In this document: positions 32,555 to 39,858 of the stretch, piece by piece
Layout: each line of letters starts with the position of its first letter
Numbering within the stretch: position 1 is the first letter of the stretch
NCBI GenBank assembly: GCA_045651985.1
Contig: JAZRTK010000032.1
Coordinates: 1-44,931 of the forward strand
Direction of reading: 5' to 3'
DNA from: SIG710 sp045651985
GTDB taxonomy: Bacteria > Bacillota > Clostridia > Oscillospirales > CAG-272
DNA length: 44,931 nucleotides
Notes under the pieces: model-generated
Databases searched by the model: none
Seen by the model: only the letters and a program-made list of their open reading frames with translations
Told to the model about the DNA's origin: nothing
Made by a program: the position numbers and the translations under genes

Positions 32555-33157
32555 TCAGTTACCTTTCGATTTCATTATGTCGTATGAGACCTTTTCTGCC
32601 GCCTCGGGAAGTATCTTCCACTCGGCCTCCTCCATTACTCTTTTCTGGAGTATCTCGGGAGTGTCCCCCTCCCGAATCTCAACGGCGCGCTGAAAAATTA
32701 TCTTTCCGCCGTCGGGAATTTCGTTTACGAAATGCACGGTCGCGCCCGTGACCTTCACGCCGTACTCAAGCGCCGCCTCGTGTACACGGAGCCCATAAAA
32801 GCCTGCTCCGCAAAAAGACGGAATGAGAGATGGGTGAACGTTGATTATTTTATCGGCAAAGCGGGTCGTGAACTTTTCCGAGAGGATACACATAAATCCT
32901 GCCAGAATGATAAGCTCGATGCCGTTTTCTTCAAGAACGGAAATAAGCTGTTCTTCGAAATCGGGATTTCCCTTTCTTTCAATCACCATGCAGCGAATGC
33001 CTGCGTTCTCCGCACGGGTCAAAGCGTATGCCCCCTCCTTTGAGGAGATAACAAGCTCTATTTCACCGCTCTTGATAATCCCGCTCTTTTGAGCGTCGAT
33101 AAGCGCCTGGAGATTCGTTCCGCCGCCCGAAACCAAAACCGCTATTTTAGTTTTCAT
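32555..33157 (-). CDS. purN: Phosphoribosylglycinamide formyltransferase
   Basis: This 200-residue enzyme formylates GAR with 10-formyl-tetrahydrofolate, step three of the pathway. Seen motifs are VSGGGTNLQALIDA near the start (GAR phosphate site), INVHPSLIPSF (Asn and His of the catalytic triad) and the downstream Asp in NEIPDGGKIIFQ. Length is typical. The start overlaps the purM stop by one base (TGATG), so the two are translationally coupled. No folate-independent PurT is seen, so this step depends on Fhs and GlyA products. Confidence 0.97.
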   Translation of the reverse strand: MKTKIAVLVSGGGTNLQALIDAQKSGIIKSGEIELVISSKEGAYALTRAENAGIRCMVIERKGNPDFEEQLISVLEENGIELIILAGFMCILSEKFTTRFADKIINVHPSLIPSFCGAGFYGLRVHEAALEYGVKVTGATVHFVNEIPDGGKIIFQRAVEIREGDTPEILQKRVMEEAEWKILPEAAEKVSYDIMKSKGN

Positions 33158-34203
33158 CAGCAGAATACCACGCCTTCATCGCCCTTTACTATCTCGCCGA
33201 TAACGTAAGCCTCCTCGCCACAGTCGGTGAGAATTTCGAGAGCCTTTTCAACCTGATCTGCGGGAACGACGATGCTCATACCAACGCCCATGTTGTATGT
33301 ATTGAACATATCGCGCTCGGGAATATTGCCCGTCTTTGCAATAAGATCGAAAATAGGAAGAACGCGGACCGCATCCTTTGTTATTTTCGCGGAAAGTCCA
33401 TTGGGGATAGATCTGGGAATGTTTTCGTAAAATCCTCCGCCCGTAATATGGGAGATACCCTTAACGTCCACCTGCTCCAGAAGTGCAAGAACGCTCTTTA
33501 CGTATATCTTGGTAGGTGTCAGCAAAGTCTCGGCGATAGATTTTCCGCCAAGGTCGTCGCAGGGAGCGTAAAGGCTTGCGGGGTTATTGTCAATATCAAA
33601 AACCTTACGGCAAAGAGAGAAGCCGTTTGAGTGAACACCGCTGGATGCAAGCGCGATAACAACGTCGCCCTCTGCCATTTTTGTGTTGTCGAGGATCTTC
33701 TTCTTATCGACGATACCAACGGCAAAGCCTGCCAGATCGTATTCCTCCTCGGGCATCATTTTGGGGTGCTCCGCGGTCTCGCCGCCAATAAGCGCCGCGC
33801 CCGACTGAACGCAGCCTTCAGCAACGCCGCCAACGATCGCGGCGATCTTCTCCGGAATGTTCTTGCCGCAAGCAATGTAGTCAAGGAAGAACAGGGGTTT
33901 TGCTCCGCAGCATATAATATCGTTTACGCACATTGCAACGGCGTCAATGCCGATAGTGTCGTGCTTGTCCATGAGGATCGCCATTTTGACCTTGGTACCG
34001 CAGCCGTCAGTTCCCGAAACGAGAACGGGCTCCTCCATACCCGTCATATTAAGTCCAAAGCACCCCCCAAATCCGCCTACGTCGTCAAGGCAACCTTCGT
34101 TCTTTGTGCGGGCAATATGCTTTTTCATCAGCTCAACGGCTTTGTAACCAGCAGTAATATCAACACCGGCAGCAGCGTAGCTTTCTGATCTTGAATTATT
34201 CAT
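33157..34203 (-). CDS. purM: Phosphoribosylformylglycinamidine cyclo-ligase (AIR synthetase)
   Basis: This 348-residue enzyme closes the imidazole ring to AIR with ATP. It starts MNNSRSESYAAAGVDITAGYK, standard for PurM, and contains SGTDGCGTKVKMAI (ATP and substrate loop) and GIDAVAMCVNDIICCGA. I set the start at ATG 34203, after AAAGG, because an upstream in-frame extension of 26 codons would overlap the purF end and has no family match. There are 38 bases between purF and this gene. It overlaps purN by one base. Confidence 0.97.
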   Translation of the reverse strand: MNNSRSESYAAAGVDITAGYKAVELMKKHIARTKNEGCLDDVGGFGGCFGLNMTGMEEPVLVSGTDGCGTKVKMAILMDKHDTIGIDAVAMCVNDIICCGAKPLFFLDYIACGKNIPEKIAAIVGGVAEGCVQSGAALIGGETAEHPKMMPEEEYDLAGFAVGIVDKKKILDNTKMAEGDVVIALASSGVHSNGFSLCRKVFDIDNNPASLYAPCDDLGGKSIAETLLTPTKIYVKSVLALLEQVDVKGISHITGGGFYENIPRSIPNGLSAKITKDAVRVLPIFDLIAKTGNIPERDMFNTYNMGVGMSIVVPADQVEKALEILTDCGEEAYVIGEIVKGDEGVVFC

Positions 34204-34241
34204 GTCATATAACCTTTCTTGAAGTTTAGTTTCGGCAGGGC

Positions 34242-35666
34242 TTATTCCTTGCCGTTCCAGCAGTAGGTGCAGAGCTTGCAACGGTCTATCCCGATAGCAC
34301 GGATTATACCCTCAAGCGACTGGAAATCAAGCGACGCGAATTTCATCTTCTTGCAGATACTCTCGCGGAGCTTCTTGCCTCTCTCGGTAGAGCCGTCGCT
34401 GTACTCGTCTATGTACTTTTCTCCTTCCTCGCCCTCAAGCTCGTAAATTGTCGCTCTTGCGATAAGCTCCATCTCGTTTCTCGACGAGGAGAAGTTCAGA
34501 TACTTACAGCCATACATGATAGGCGGGCAAGCGGAGCGCATATGCACGTTCTTTGCGCCGTTTTCATAAAGGAATTCCACGGTCTCGCGAAGCTGTGTTC
34601 CGCGGACGATAGAGTCGTCAACGAAAAGCAGATTTTTGTCCTGTATCAGCTCGTGTATGGGTATCTGCTTCATTTTGGCAACCCTGTCGCGATCCTTCTG
34701 GTTTGCGGGCATAAAGCTTCGCGGCCAGGTAGGAGTGTACTTGATAAAGGGTCTTGCAAAGGGAACTCCGCTCTTATTTGCATAGCCTATTGCGTGAGGG
34801 GTTCCGGAATCGGGAATGCCGCACACGTAGTCGATATCCTGCGCCGCGCCGTTTTTCTTATCTGTCTCCGCCATTTCAGCACCGTTGCGGTAACGCATGG
34901 TCTCAACGTTCACGCCCTCGTAGTTGGAGGTGGAGTATCCGTAATATGACCAAAGAAATGCGCATATCTTCATTTCCTTGCCCGGAGCCTGAAGCTGTTC
35001 AAGCTTGTCCGCGGAAAATTCCACGATCTCCCCGGGACCAAGCTCGCGCTCGTCCGCAAATCCCAGCTTCTTGTAAGCAAAGGATTCAAATGACGCGCAA
35101 TAACCGTCCTCGCTCTTACCGATGATGATAGGCGTTCTGCCAAGCCTATCACGTGCCGCGATTATGTTTCCGCCTTCACGGAGAATAAGTATCGACGCAG
35201 AGCCTTCAATGACCGACTGCGCAAATGTGATACCCTCGGCAAAGCTGTCCTTTAGCCCTATGAGCGCCGCCACAAGCTCGGTGGAGTTGACCTTACCACC
35301 CGTCATTGCGTTGAACTGACCGTAAGTATGGTCAAAGTACTCCTTCATGAGCCCGTTTGCGTTTCTGACCGCGCCAACCACGCAGATAGCGTAAGTTCCG
35401 AGGCGCGAGCGAATGAGCAGCGGCTGAGGATCGCTGTCGCTGATACAGCCGATAGCGGATTTGCCGCTCATTTCGTCGAAGATATTCTCAAATTTCGTTC
35501 TGAAAGGCGAGTTTTGAATGTTGTGAATAGATCTCTGCAGTCCGACCTCGTCATTGTAAGCCGCAAGACCTGCGCGGCGAGTACCCAGGTGAGAATGATA
35601 GTCCGTGCCAAAAAACACGTCCATCATCGCGTCATGTCTGAGCGCCGCTCCGAAAAATCCGCCCAT
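34242..35666 (-). CDS. purF: PurF-like amidophosphoribosyltransferase lacking the glutaminase nucleophile
   Basis: This 474-residue protein is a PurF homologue, which makes phosphoribosylamine from PRPP and nitrogen, the first step of the pathway. The C-terminal phosphoribosyltransferase domain is intact, with the PRPP loop LLFVDDSIVRGTQ and a Cys-rich end (CKLCTYC), possibly an Fe-S or metal site. The N-terminal Ntn glutaminase fold begins MGGFFG: the obligate Cys at position 2 is Gly (codon GGC at 35661-35663). An in-frame stop at 35670-35672 rules out a longer form with a Cys. The arginine, Asn-Gly and Asp glutamine-site motifs also look lost. It may use free ammonia or a partner glutaminase. 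I recall related MGGFFG proteins in other anaerobes, which argues against a sequencing error. Confidence 0.85.
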   Translation of the reverse strand: MGGFFGAALRHDAMMDVFFGTDYHSHLGTRRAGLAAYNDEVGLQRSIHNIQNSPFRTKFENIFDEMSGKSAIGCISDSDPQPLLIRSRLGTYAICVVGAVRNANGLMKEYFDHTYGQFNAMTGGKVNSTELVAALIGLKDSFAEGITFAQSVIEGSASILILREGGNIIAARDRLGRTPIIIGKSEDGYCASFESFAYKKLGFADERELGPGEIVEFSADKLEQLQAPGKEMKICAFLWSYYGYSTSNYEGVNVETMRYRNGAEMAETDKKNGAAQDIDYVCGIPDSGTPHAIGYANKSGVPFARPFIKYTPTWPRSFMPANQKDRDRVAKMKQIPIHELIQDKNLLFVDDSIVRGTQLRETVEFLYENGAKNVHMRSACPPIMYGCKYLNFSSSRNEMELIARATIYELEGEEGEKYIDEYSDGSTERGKKLRESICKKMKFASLDFQSLEGIIRAIGIDRCKLCTYCWNGKE

Positions 35667-35685
35667 GCTTTACTTGCTCCCTAAA

Positions 35686-36366
35686 TTAAGCAAAGAAAAG
35701 CTCGGAGAGAGACATGGGATCGATGTACTTGCCGTCCTTGTATACTCTCATGTTGCCCGATGCGATCTCGTCGATAAGCATTACCTTACCGTCGGCATCG
35801 TAACCGAACTCAAACTTGATGTCGTAGAGAACGAGACCCTTTTCAAGAAGGTCGTCAGCCACGATCTTTGTGATCTGCTGGGTCATTGCCTTCATGTCGT
35901 CGTACTGCTCTGCAGTCATAACGCCAAGGTCAACAAGCCCGTCCTTTGTTACCAGCGGGTCGCCCTTTTCGTCGTTCTTGAAGGTCATCTCAACGTATGC
36001 GGGAAGATCTGCGCCCTCCTCGATGTAGTCGCTATAACGGCGGTAGAAGCTTCCTACTGCCTTATGGCGGCAGATGACCTCAAGTCCCTTACCAAACACC
36101 TTTGCGGGAAGAACTTCCATTGTTGTGTCTGCAAGGTTTGCATTTACATAGTGAGTCTTAATGCCTGCGGCATTGACCTTTTCAAAGAAATAGACAGACA
36201 TACGGAGATTTACGTCGCCGACACCGTCTATAGTAAGTCCTACGGAATTTTCACCGGGATCGAACACACCGTCCTTACCCGTGCAGTCGTCCTTAAACTT
36301 CAGCAGGTAGTTGCCATTATCAAGAGCGAATACGTCCTTTGTCTTTCCTGTGTAAACGAGTTTCAT
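35686..36366 (-). CDS. purC: SAICAR synthase
   Basis: This 226-residue enzyme joins CAIR and aspartate with ATP. Expected motifs are MKLVYTGKTKDVFAL at the start (nucleotide site), LKFKDDCTGKDGVFDPGENSVG, and the VGSFYRRYSDY and KFEFGYDADGKVMLIDE stretches. The central loop FDPGENSVGLTIDGVG differs from the E. coli form but agrees with what I recall of clostridial PurC. The ATG follows GGAGGA. It is the second gene, 30 bases after purE and 19 before purF. Confidence 0.95.
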   Translation of the reverse strand: MKLVYTGKTKDVFALDNGNYLLKFKDDCTGKDGVFDPGENSVGLTIDGVGDVNLRMSVYFFEKVNAAGIKTHYVNANLADTTMEVLPAKVFGKGLEVICRHKAVGSFYRRYSDYIEEGADLPAYVEMTFKNDEKGDPLVTKDGLVDLGVMTAEQYDDMKAMTQQITKIVADDLLEKGLVLYDIKFEFGYDADGKVMLIDEIASGNMRVYKDGKYIDPMSLSELFFA

Positions 36367-36396
36367 TTTTTTGTTCCTCCAATTTATATTGATTTA

Positions 36397-36891
36397 TTAT
36401 TTATTAAATTCAGCTTCGACAGCCGCATTTTTCTCAAGTACTTTCCTTGCGTCCGACGCTCTCTTTGCCGCCAGCTTTTCGGCAAGCGCCTCGTCCTCGA
36501 TCGCCAGCATCTGAGCTGCAAGCAAAGCGGCATTGCCACCACCGTCTATGGCAACAGTAGCTACCGGGATACCCGTGGGCATCTGTACTGTTGACAGAAG
36601 GGCGTCAATGCCGTCAAGATTTGTAGATTTGCAGGGGATTCCTATAACGGGCAGAGTTGTGTTAGCCGCAACCGCGCCTGCCAGGTGAGCCGCCATACCG
36701 GCAGCCGCTATCATAACACCGAAGCCCGCTGACTTTGCATTGCGTGCAAAATCGCCCGCCTCAGCAGGTGTTCTGTGAGCCGAATAAACGTGTACCTCAA
36801 AGGGTATTTCAAGTGACGTAAGAATATCCGTACACTTGCGGATAATAGGGAGATCGCTGTCGCTTCCCATAACGATTCCAACCTTCTTCAT
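36397..36891 (-). CDS. purE: N5-CAIR mutase (PurE, class I-like)
   Basis: This 164-residue enzyme carries out the carboxylation step to CAIR. Motifs are VGIVMGSDSDLPI (1-15), YSAHRTPAEA and AAAGMAAHLAG; the last is a close variant of the class I GGAAHLPG loop. I set the start at ATG 36891, six bases after GGAGG; the longer in-frame reading would run into the riboswitch terminator. No purK is in the operon, so N5-CAIR may be made by a distant PurK or formed without an enzyme. It is the first gene behind the ZTP riboswitch. Confidence 0.95.
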   Translation of the reverse strand: MKKVGIVMGSDSDLPIIRKCTDILTSLEIPFEVHVYSAHRTPAEAGDFARNAKSAGFGVMIAAAGMAAHLAGAVAANTTLPVIGIPCKSTNLDGIDALLSTVQMPTGIPVATVAIDGGGNAALLAAQMLAIEDEALAEKLAAKRASDARKVLEKNAAVEAEFNK

Positions 36892-36902
36892 GCTGAACCT
36901 CC

Positions 36903-36953
36903 AAAAAATAATAAAAGGGCGCAACTTACCCACAAACAGAGTAAGAGGCGCCC
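36903..36953 (-). terminator. Riboswitch-controlled terminator in the purE leader
   Basis: On the minus strand GGGCGC (36948-36953) pairs with GCGCCC (36917-36922), and CTTAC (36941-36945) with GTAAG (36925-36929), around a short internal loop; a run of T (36903-36916, one or two interruptions) follows. Its 5' arm is shared with the last bases of the aptamer, so the two structures exclude each other. Confidence 0.88.
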
Positions 36954-37024
36954 AGACGGTCGGCTTGATCCGATGTCACGTTCCCTTGGCGTTTTTTCGC
37001 CGTTTCCGTCAGTTGCGTGGCATC
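36950..37024 (-). promoter_or_regulatory. ZTP (pfl) riboswitch aptamer
   Basis: Read on the minus strand the leader has a nine-position P1 (37016-37024 with 36972-36980, one mismatch), the conserved AACTGACGG joining segment, a short hairpin with GGCG/CGCC, the conserved GGGAACGTG, and at the 3' end CCGTCTGGGC, which matches the consensus CCGnCUGGGC. These features in this order identify the ZTP riboswitch class, which senses 5-aminoimidazole carboxamide riboside triphosphate. Genes downstream (purine plus folate one-carbon) are the classic targets. Ligand binding should prevent the overlapping terminator and turn the operon on. A THF riboswitch is excluded by the motif. Confidence 0.9.
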
Positions 37025-37040
37025 TTCCTACTTGTTTATT

Positions 37041-37069
37041 ATTATAACATAATACACTATAATTGTCAA
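37041..37069 (-). promoter_or_regulatory. Full-consensus promoter of the purine operon
   Basis: On the minus strand TTGACA (37064-37069), a 17-base spacer and TATAAT (37041-37046) match the consensus exactly. Transcription would start near 37034, ten bases before the riboswitch aptamer begins. Confidence 0.93.
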
Positions 37070-37140
37070 CAAGAATTTTATCACCAAAATATAATATAAA
37101 CAAGTGTCGAATATAGTCTTTTCGCACAAATTCGACAAAT

Positions 37141-37177
37141 AAAAAATCCTGCTCCGAGCATCGGCACAGGATTTTTT
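37141..37177 (-). terminator. Terminator at the end of the pyrimidine operon (after pyrI)
   Basis: A stem with outer arms AAAAAATCCTG and CAGGATTTTTT and an inner CCG/CGG pair ends in T6 on the minus strand, three bases after the pyrI stop codon. It separates the pyrimidine operon from the purine promoter about 70 bases further on. Confidence 0.9.
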
Positions 37178-37179
37178 AT

Positions 37180-37596
37180 TTATCTTGCCATTGCCTCGCA
37201 ATATCGGCAACGGTATTCTCTTTTTTGGGCGTTTGAAAGAAGAAAAACGTGGTGGATATCCTGCTCTGTCGTGGTGATACAACGGGGGTTTTTACACTTG
37301 ATAATATCAACCAGCTTTGCGGGAGGTTCAATATGGCTCTTCCCTACCAACTCGCCGTTTTTGATGACGTTTACAGTAGAATCGGGGCTGATATATCCGA
37401 TGACTTCAAGGTTAATTTCCACCTCGCCGTCGATCTTGATAATATCCTTTTTGCCCATTTTTGAGCTATGGACGTTCATGATCATAGCCACAGGACAATC
37501 AAGGGAGGCGAAATCGAGCATATCGTAGATCTGCATAGCCTTGCCCGCAGTAATATGGTCTATGACGTAGCCGTTGTGTATGCTGTCTATATTCAT
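37180..37596 (-). CDS. pyrI: Aspartate carbamoyltransferase regulatory chain
   Basis: This 138-residue zinc protein is the regulatory subunit of aspartate transcarbamoylase and gives the enzyme its sensitivity to nucleotides. The N-terminal nucleotide domain has the DHITAGKAMQI segment; the C-terminal zinc domain has four cysteines as CKNPRC and CRYC. Length is slightly shorter than the E. coli chain. It lies 16 bases after pyrB with a very strong AAAGGAGAGG site, and ends the operon. Confidence 0.96.
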   Translation of the reverse strand: MNIDSIHNGYVIDHITAGKAMQIYDMLDFASLDCPVAMIMNVHSSKMGKKDIIKIDGEVEINLEVIGYISPDSTVNVIKNGELVGKSHIEPPAKLVDIIKCKNPRCITTTEQDIHHVFLLSNAQKREYRCRYCEAMAR

Positions 37597-37612
37597 ACCA
37601 AAACCTCTCCTT

Positions 37613-38530
37613 TCAGATCTTTATTCCAAGCAGCTTCATAATAAGCGCCATGCGGATAAATTTGCCGTTATACGCCTGCTTAAAATAGCAAGCGCGGGGG
37701 TCGCTGTCAACGCCCGTGGAAATCTCGTTTACACGAGGCAGCGGGTGAAGAACTATCATATCCTTCTTTGCCAGCTTCATCTTCGCCTCGTCCAAAATAT
37801 AGCTGTCTTTAAGGCGCAGATAATCCTCCTCGTCGGGGAATCTTTCACGTTGGATCCTGGTCATGTAAAGGATATCCAACTCGCCGATAACACTTTCAAG
37901 AGAGGTGCTCTGAGTGTAAGGAAGACCCGTGTCCTTGATGTAGGTCTGCTTCACAAAACTGGGCAATTTCAGCTCCTCGGGGGATATTAGAACGAAACGC
38001 ACGTTCTCGTACCTTGACATAGCCGAGATAAGAGAATGCACCGTTCTGCCGTACTTCAAGTCACCGCAAAGACCGACCGTAAGACCGTCGAAATGACCAA
38101 GCTCGGACTTGATAGTAAGCAGGTCGGTGAGGGTCTGTGTGGGGTGGTAATGACCGCCGTCGCCCGCATTAATGATCGGCACAGTGGTGTGCTCGGACGC
38201 CACGATAGGCGATCCCTCCTTGGGGTGGCGCATAGCGATGATATCCGAATAACCGCTGACCATGGTGATAGTATCCGCCAGGCTCTCGCCCTTTGCCGAC
38301 GAGGACGAGCTTGAATCCGAAAATCCAAGCACGTTTCCGCCAAGAGACAGCATAGCCGACTCAAAGGAAAGGCGGGTTCTGGTGGAGGGCTCGAAAAACA
38401 GGGTCGCAAGTATCTTATGACGGCAAGCGTCCTGATATTTTTCGGGGTTTGCCAGAATATCCTTCGCCACCTCGATAAGTTCGTCTATCTCGGCGGTTGT
38501 CAGGTCCATTATGTTTATAAGATGCTGCAT
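37613..38530 (-). CDS. pyrB: Aspartate carbamoyltransferase catalytic chain
   Basis: This 305-residue enzyme makes carbamoyl aspartate, the committed step of pyrimidine synthesis. The carbamoyl-phosphate motif FEPSTRTRLSFESAM lies near 48-62, and HPTQTLTDLLTI and MTRIQRERF match the aspartate side. Its neighbour pyrI provides the regulatory chain, so a class B holoenzyme is expected. It is 14 bases after pyrE. Confidence 0.98.
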   Translation of the reverse strand: MQHLINIMDLTTAEIDELIEVAKDILANPEKYQDACRHKILATLFFEPSTRTRLSFESAMLSLGGNVLGFSDSSSSSSAKGESLADTITMVSGYSDIIAMRHPKEGSPIVASEHTTVPIINAGDGGHYHPTQTLTDLLTIKSELGHFDGLTVGLCGDLKYGRTVHSLISAMSRYENVRFVLISPEELKLPSFVKQTYIKDTGLPYTQSTSLESVIGELDILYMTRIQRERFPDEEDYLRLKDSYILDEAKMKLAKKDMIVLHPLPRVNEISTGVDSDPRACYFKQAYNGKFIRMALIMKLLGIKI

Positions 38531-38544
38531 ATTTGCTCCTTATT

Positions 38545-39201
38545 TTAAGCCTTTGCGCCGTTTACTTCAAGATATTTCTTAATTCTGTCAACGTTCTCGC
38601 GGTTAGTCTCGTCTTCCTCAAGATATTCGATAATGTCGTAAACATCAACTACCGAATATACAGGGAATCCAAACTCCGCCTCGACCTCGGACATAGCAGA
38701 CTTTTCAGTCTGTCCCTTTTCCTTGCGGTCAACCATAACGAAGGTCGCCGCAACCTTTACGCCCTCAAGAGAGGACAGAATTGCCATGCTCTCGCGGATA
38801 GCCGTGCCTGCAGTGATAACGTCCTCGGTGATGACAATTTCCTCGCCTGCCTTGGGTACGTAGCCGACAAAAACGCCACCTTCGCCGTGGTCCTTTGCTT
38901 CCTTTCGGTTAAAGAAGAAGGGTACGTCAAGACCGTTCTTTGAAAGGGCTACAGCAGACGCGACTGCAATAGAGATACCCTTATATGCAGGACCGTAGAG
39001 CACGGTGCGCTTGTTGCCCACCTTGTCAAGATAAGCCTTTGCGTAGAACTCGCCGAGCTTTGCTATCTGGTCGCCCGTTTTAATGTCGCCGGCGTTGATA
39101 AAATAAGGGATCTTGCGTCCGCTTTTTGCGGTAAAATCGCCGAATTTGAGAACGCCCGCGCCCTCAAGAAATTGTATAAATTCTCTCTTATAGCTTTCCA
39201 T
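38545..39201 (-). CDS. pyrE: Orotate phosphoribosyltransferase
   Basis: This 218-residue enzyme transfers ribose phosphate from PRPP to orotate to make OMP. The PRPP-binding motif is VITEDVITAGTAIRES, near 130-145, and GPAYKGISIA and FFFNRKEAKDHGEGG match the catalytic Lys and flexible loop. Length is typical. It lies three bases after the HAD phosphatase gene and precedes pyrB. Confidence 0.97.
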   Translation of the reverse strand: MESYKREFIQFLEGAGVLKFGDFTAKSGRKIPYFINAGDIKTGDQIAKLGEFYAKAYLDKVGNKRTVLYGPAYKGISIAVASAVALSKNGLDVPFFFNRKEAKDHGEGGVFVGYVPKAGEEIVITEDVITAGTAIRESMAILSSLEGVKVAATFVMVDRKEKGQTEKSAMSEVEAEFGFPVYSVVDVYDIIEYLEEDETNRENVDRIKKYLEVNGAKA

Positions 39202-39204
39202 TTT

Positions 39205-39858
39205 TCATTCCTCACTTGTAATAATTTTCAGAATTTCGTTTGTGTCCGCGGCAATAAATTCTGCGCCGTATTTTTTGAATTCCGCCTCGTTCCCAAAGCC
39301 GTAAAGCACCGCGATGCATGGAAGTCCCACATAGTGAGCGCCCTCGATATCGTGGTATCTGTCACCTATCATGACGGTGGATTTTTTTTCAATCTTCACT
39401 TGCTCCAAAAGGTAGGATAATACCTGCTCCTTGTTGTTTCTCGTCTCGTCAAAGGTAGCACCCGCGACAAAATCGAAAAGATCAAGTACACCCTGCTTTT
39501 CAAGTATCATGCGAACGTATTTTTCGGGCTTTGACGAGCCGATATAAAGCTTTACACCGCGCTTTTTCAGTTCTGAAAGAAGCTCGCGGACACCGTCATA
39601 CATACGCGCCTCGTAAATGCCCGTAACCGAATAACGTTCGCGGTAATACGCCACCGCCCGCAAAGCATCTTTCTCTGTCATAGAATAATATTCCATGAAG
39701 CTGTCGACCAAGGGCGGTCCGATAAAGCGGTAATTTGTGCGCCGGTCGTAGTCTTTTACGCCCATTTTGTCAAGGGCGTATTCAACCGAGCAAACTATTC
39801 CCTCCGCGGAATCCATTATGGTTCCGTCAAGGTCAAATATTGCAGTGTCAAATCTCAT
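39205..39858 (-). CDS. HAD superfamily phosphatase (phosphoglycolate/5'-nucleotidase-like) in the pyr operon
   Basis: This 217-residue cytoplasmic phosphatase belongs to HAD subclass IA. The nucleophile motif is FDLDGTIMDSAEG near 7-19, motif II is GSSKPEKYV, the Lys lies in NNKEQVLSY, and the acidic motif is MIGDRYHDIEGA. A GPPLVDSF cap segment is characteristic of Gph-like enzymes and some 5'-nucleotidases. I start it at ATG 39858, inside the pyrF end (11-base overlap), because the longer TTG start has no ribosome site; the ribosome site for 39858 is weak, suggesting translational coupling to pyrF. Its place between pyrF and pyrE suggests it acts on a pyrimidine nucleotide or on a toxic side product. 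Confidence 0.82.
   Translation of the reverse strand: MRFDTAIFDLDGTIMDSAEGIVCSVEYALDKMGVKDYDRRTNYRFIGPPLVDSFMEYYSMTEKDALRAVAYYRERYSVTGIYEARMYDGVRELLSELKKRGVKLYIGSSKPEKYVRMILEKQGVLDLFDFVAGATFDETRNNKEQVLSYLLEQVKIEKKSTVMIGDRYHDIEGAHYVGLPCIAVLYGFGNEAEFKKYGAEFIAADTNEILKIITSEE

Noticed and set aside
36950..37024. A THF riboswitch in the purE leader
   Set aside because: The conserved THF aptamer elements are absent, whereas the CCGnCUGGGC end and GGGAACGTG segment fit the ZTP class.
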